From Micrococcaceae bacterium (GTDB lineage Bacteria > Actinomycetota > Actinomycetes > Actinomycetales > Micrococcaceae): DNA of 46,424 bases. Position numbers and translations under genes: made by a program. Below are positions 46,318 to 46,424 of the stretch, one piece after another; the stretch's first letter is position 1; each line of letters starts with the position of its first letter. The notes under the pieces were generated by a model. That model ran no database searches, was not told the DNA's origin, and saw nothing but the letters and a program-made list of their open reading frames with translations. Location of the stretch: positions 1-46,424 of the forward strand of contig JAODMR010000156.1 in assembly GCA_025465475.1 (NCBI GenBank), in the 5' to 3' direction.

Positions 46318-46424
46318 TCAACCCCACGGGGCCTGGCGCGCGTCTTTCGGGTCTTGGCGGCGCCCACCTGCCATGGTGACGCCGCCGGGATGTGCGCCCT
46401 CGCCGCGGGCTGCCGTCAGGCAGG
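46318..46424 (-). CDS. Possible C-terminal end of a gene extending past the right edge
   Basis: On the minus strand a frame is open from the window edge to a TGA at 46320-46318 and reads ...AARGEGAHPGGVTMAGGRR then QDPKDARQAPWG. The 35 visible codons are too few to name a family or to prove coding. Confidence 0.22.
   Translation of the reverse strand, partial: CLTAARGEGAHPGGVTMAGGRRQDPKDARQAPWG

Noticed and set aside
44605-46424. Second copy of the tRNA-Ser(CGA) 3' end marking the far side of an island
   Set aside because: I read to the right edge and found no such copy. If present, it lies outside the window.

Overview
The window is high-GC DNA from an actinobacterium. An Arthrobacter-like member of the Micrococcales is the best guess. 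Supporting signs are a bacterial proteasome activator ending in GQYL, a GTP-type PEP carboxykinase, a CstA/DUF466 pair, an actinobacterial RecQ with a phosphoribosyltransferase-like tail, GTG and TTG starts, and many apparently leaderless genes. The genus is inferred from remembered gene content, not from a search.

Layout. 1-4744 (minus strand): a partial conserved gene, the proteasome activator, the pyruvate/peptide carrier CstA with its small partner, and a quinone oxidoreductase. 4821-11086: tRNA-Ser(TGA), an FAD/NAD(P)-binding protein divergent from an S9 oligopeptidase, and a glycogen-debranching-type glycosidase. 11143-22407: a catabolic island on two divergent operons around a GntR/FCD regulator. 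The minus operon holds a hydroxyacid reductase, two ABC permeases, a sugar-type binding lipoprotein, a CaiB CoA-transferase, a crotonase-fold protein without the usual glutamates, a lactonase-like amidohydrolase and an RraA-like aldolase. The plus operon holds gntR, a FAH-family (XylX-like) dehydratase and a D-2-hydroxyacid dehydrogenase. A 28-bp palindrome lies between them. I cannot name the substrate.

22417-32216: an alpha/beta hydrolase, tRNA-Ser(GCT), RecQ, phosphomannomutase with a coupled unknown gene, PEP carboxykinase, tRNA-Arg(ACG), and a flavoprotein disulfide reductase with a MerA/SthA-like C-terminus. 32230-35723: a TetR-controlled three-gene unit (degenerate ABC ATPase, YhgE/Pip membrane protein, TetR). 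35728-35943: six copies of a 19-22 bp repeat in both orientations between convergent genes. 35966-42197: SixA-like phosphatase, an orphan OmpR-type DNA-binding protein, a two-component system, and a MarR/MFS pair. 42608-44612: a secreted lysozyme-fold protein, upp, tadA and tRNA-Ser(CGA). 44613-46424 looks accessory: a tandem 11-bp repeat just after the tRNA, a small protein made of two internal repeats, a 64-nt near-perfect hairpin and a leaderless membrane protein of unknown function.

Links between genes: TadA edits the wobble A of tRNA-Arg(ACG), which is encoded in the same window. CstA (pyruvate uptake), PEP carboxykinase with a CRP/GlxR-like site, and phosphomannomutase all sit around central carbon metabolism. 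Eleven genes show a -10-like hexamer 5-7 nt before the start codon, which supports leaderless translation and helped choose starts.
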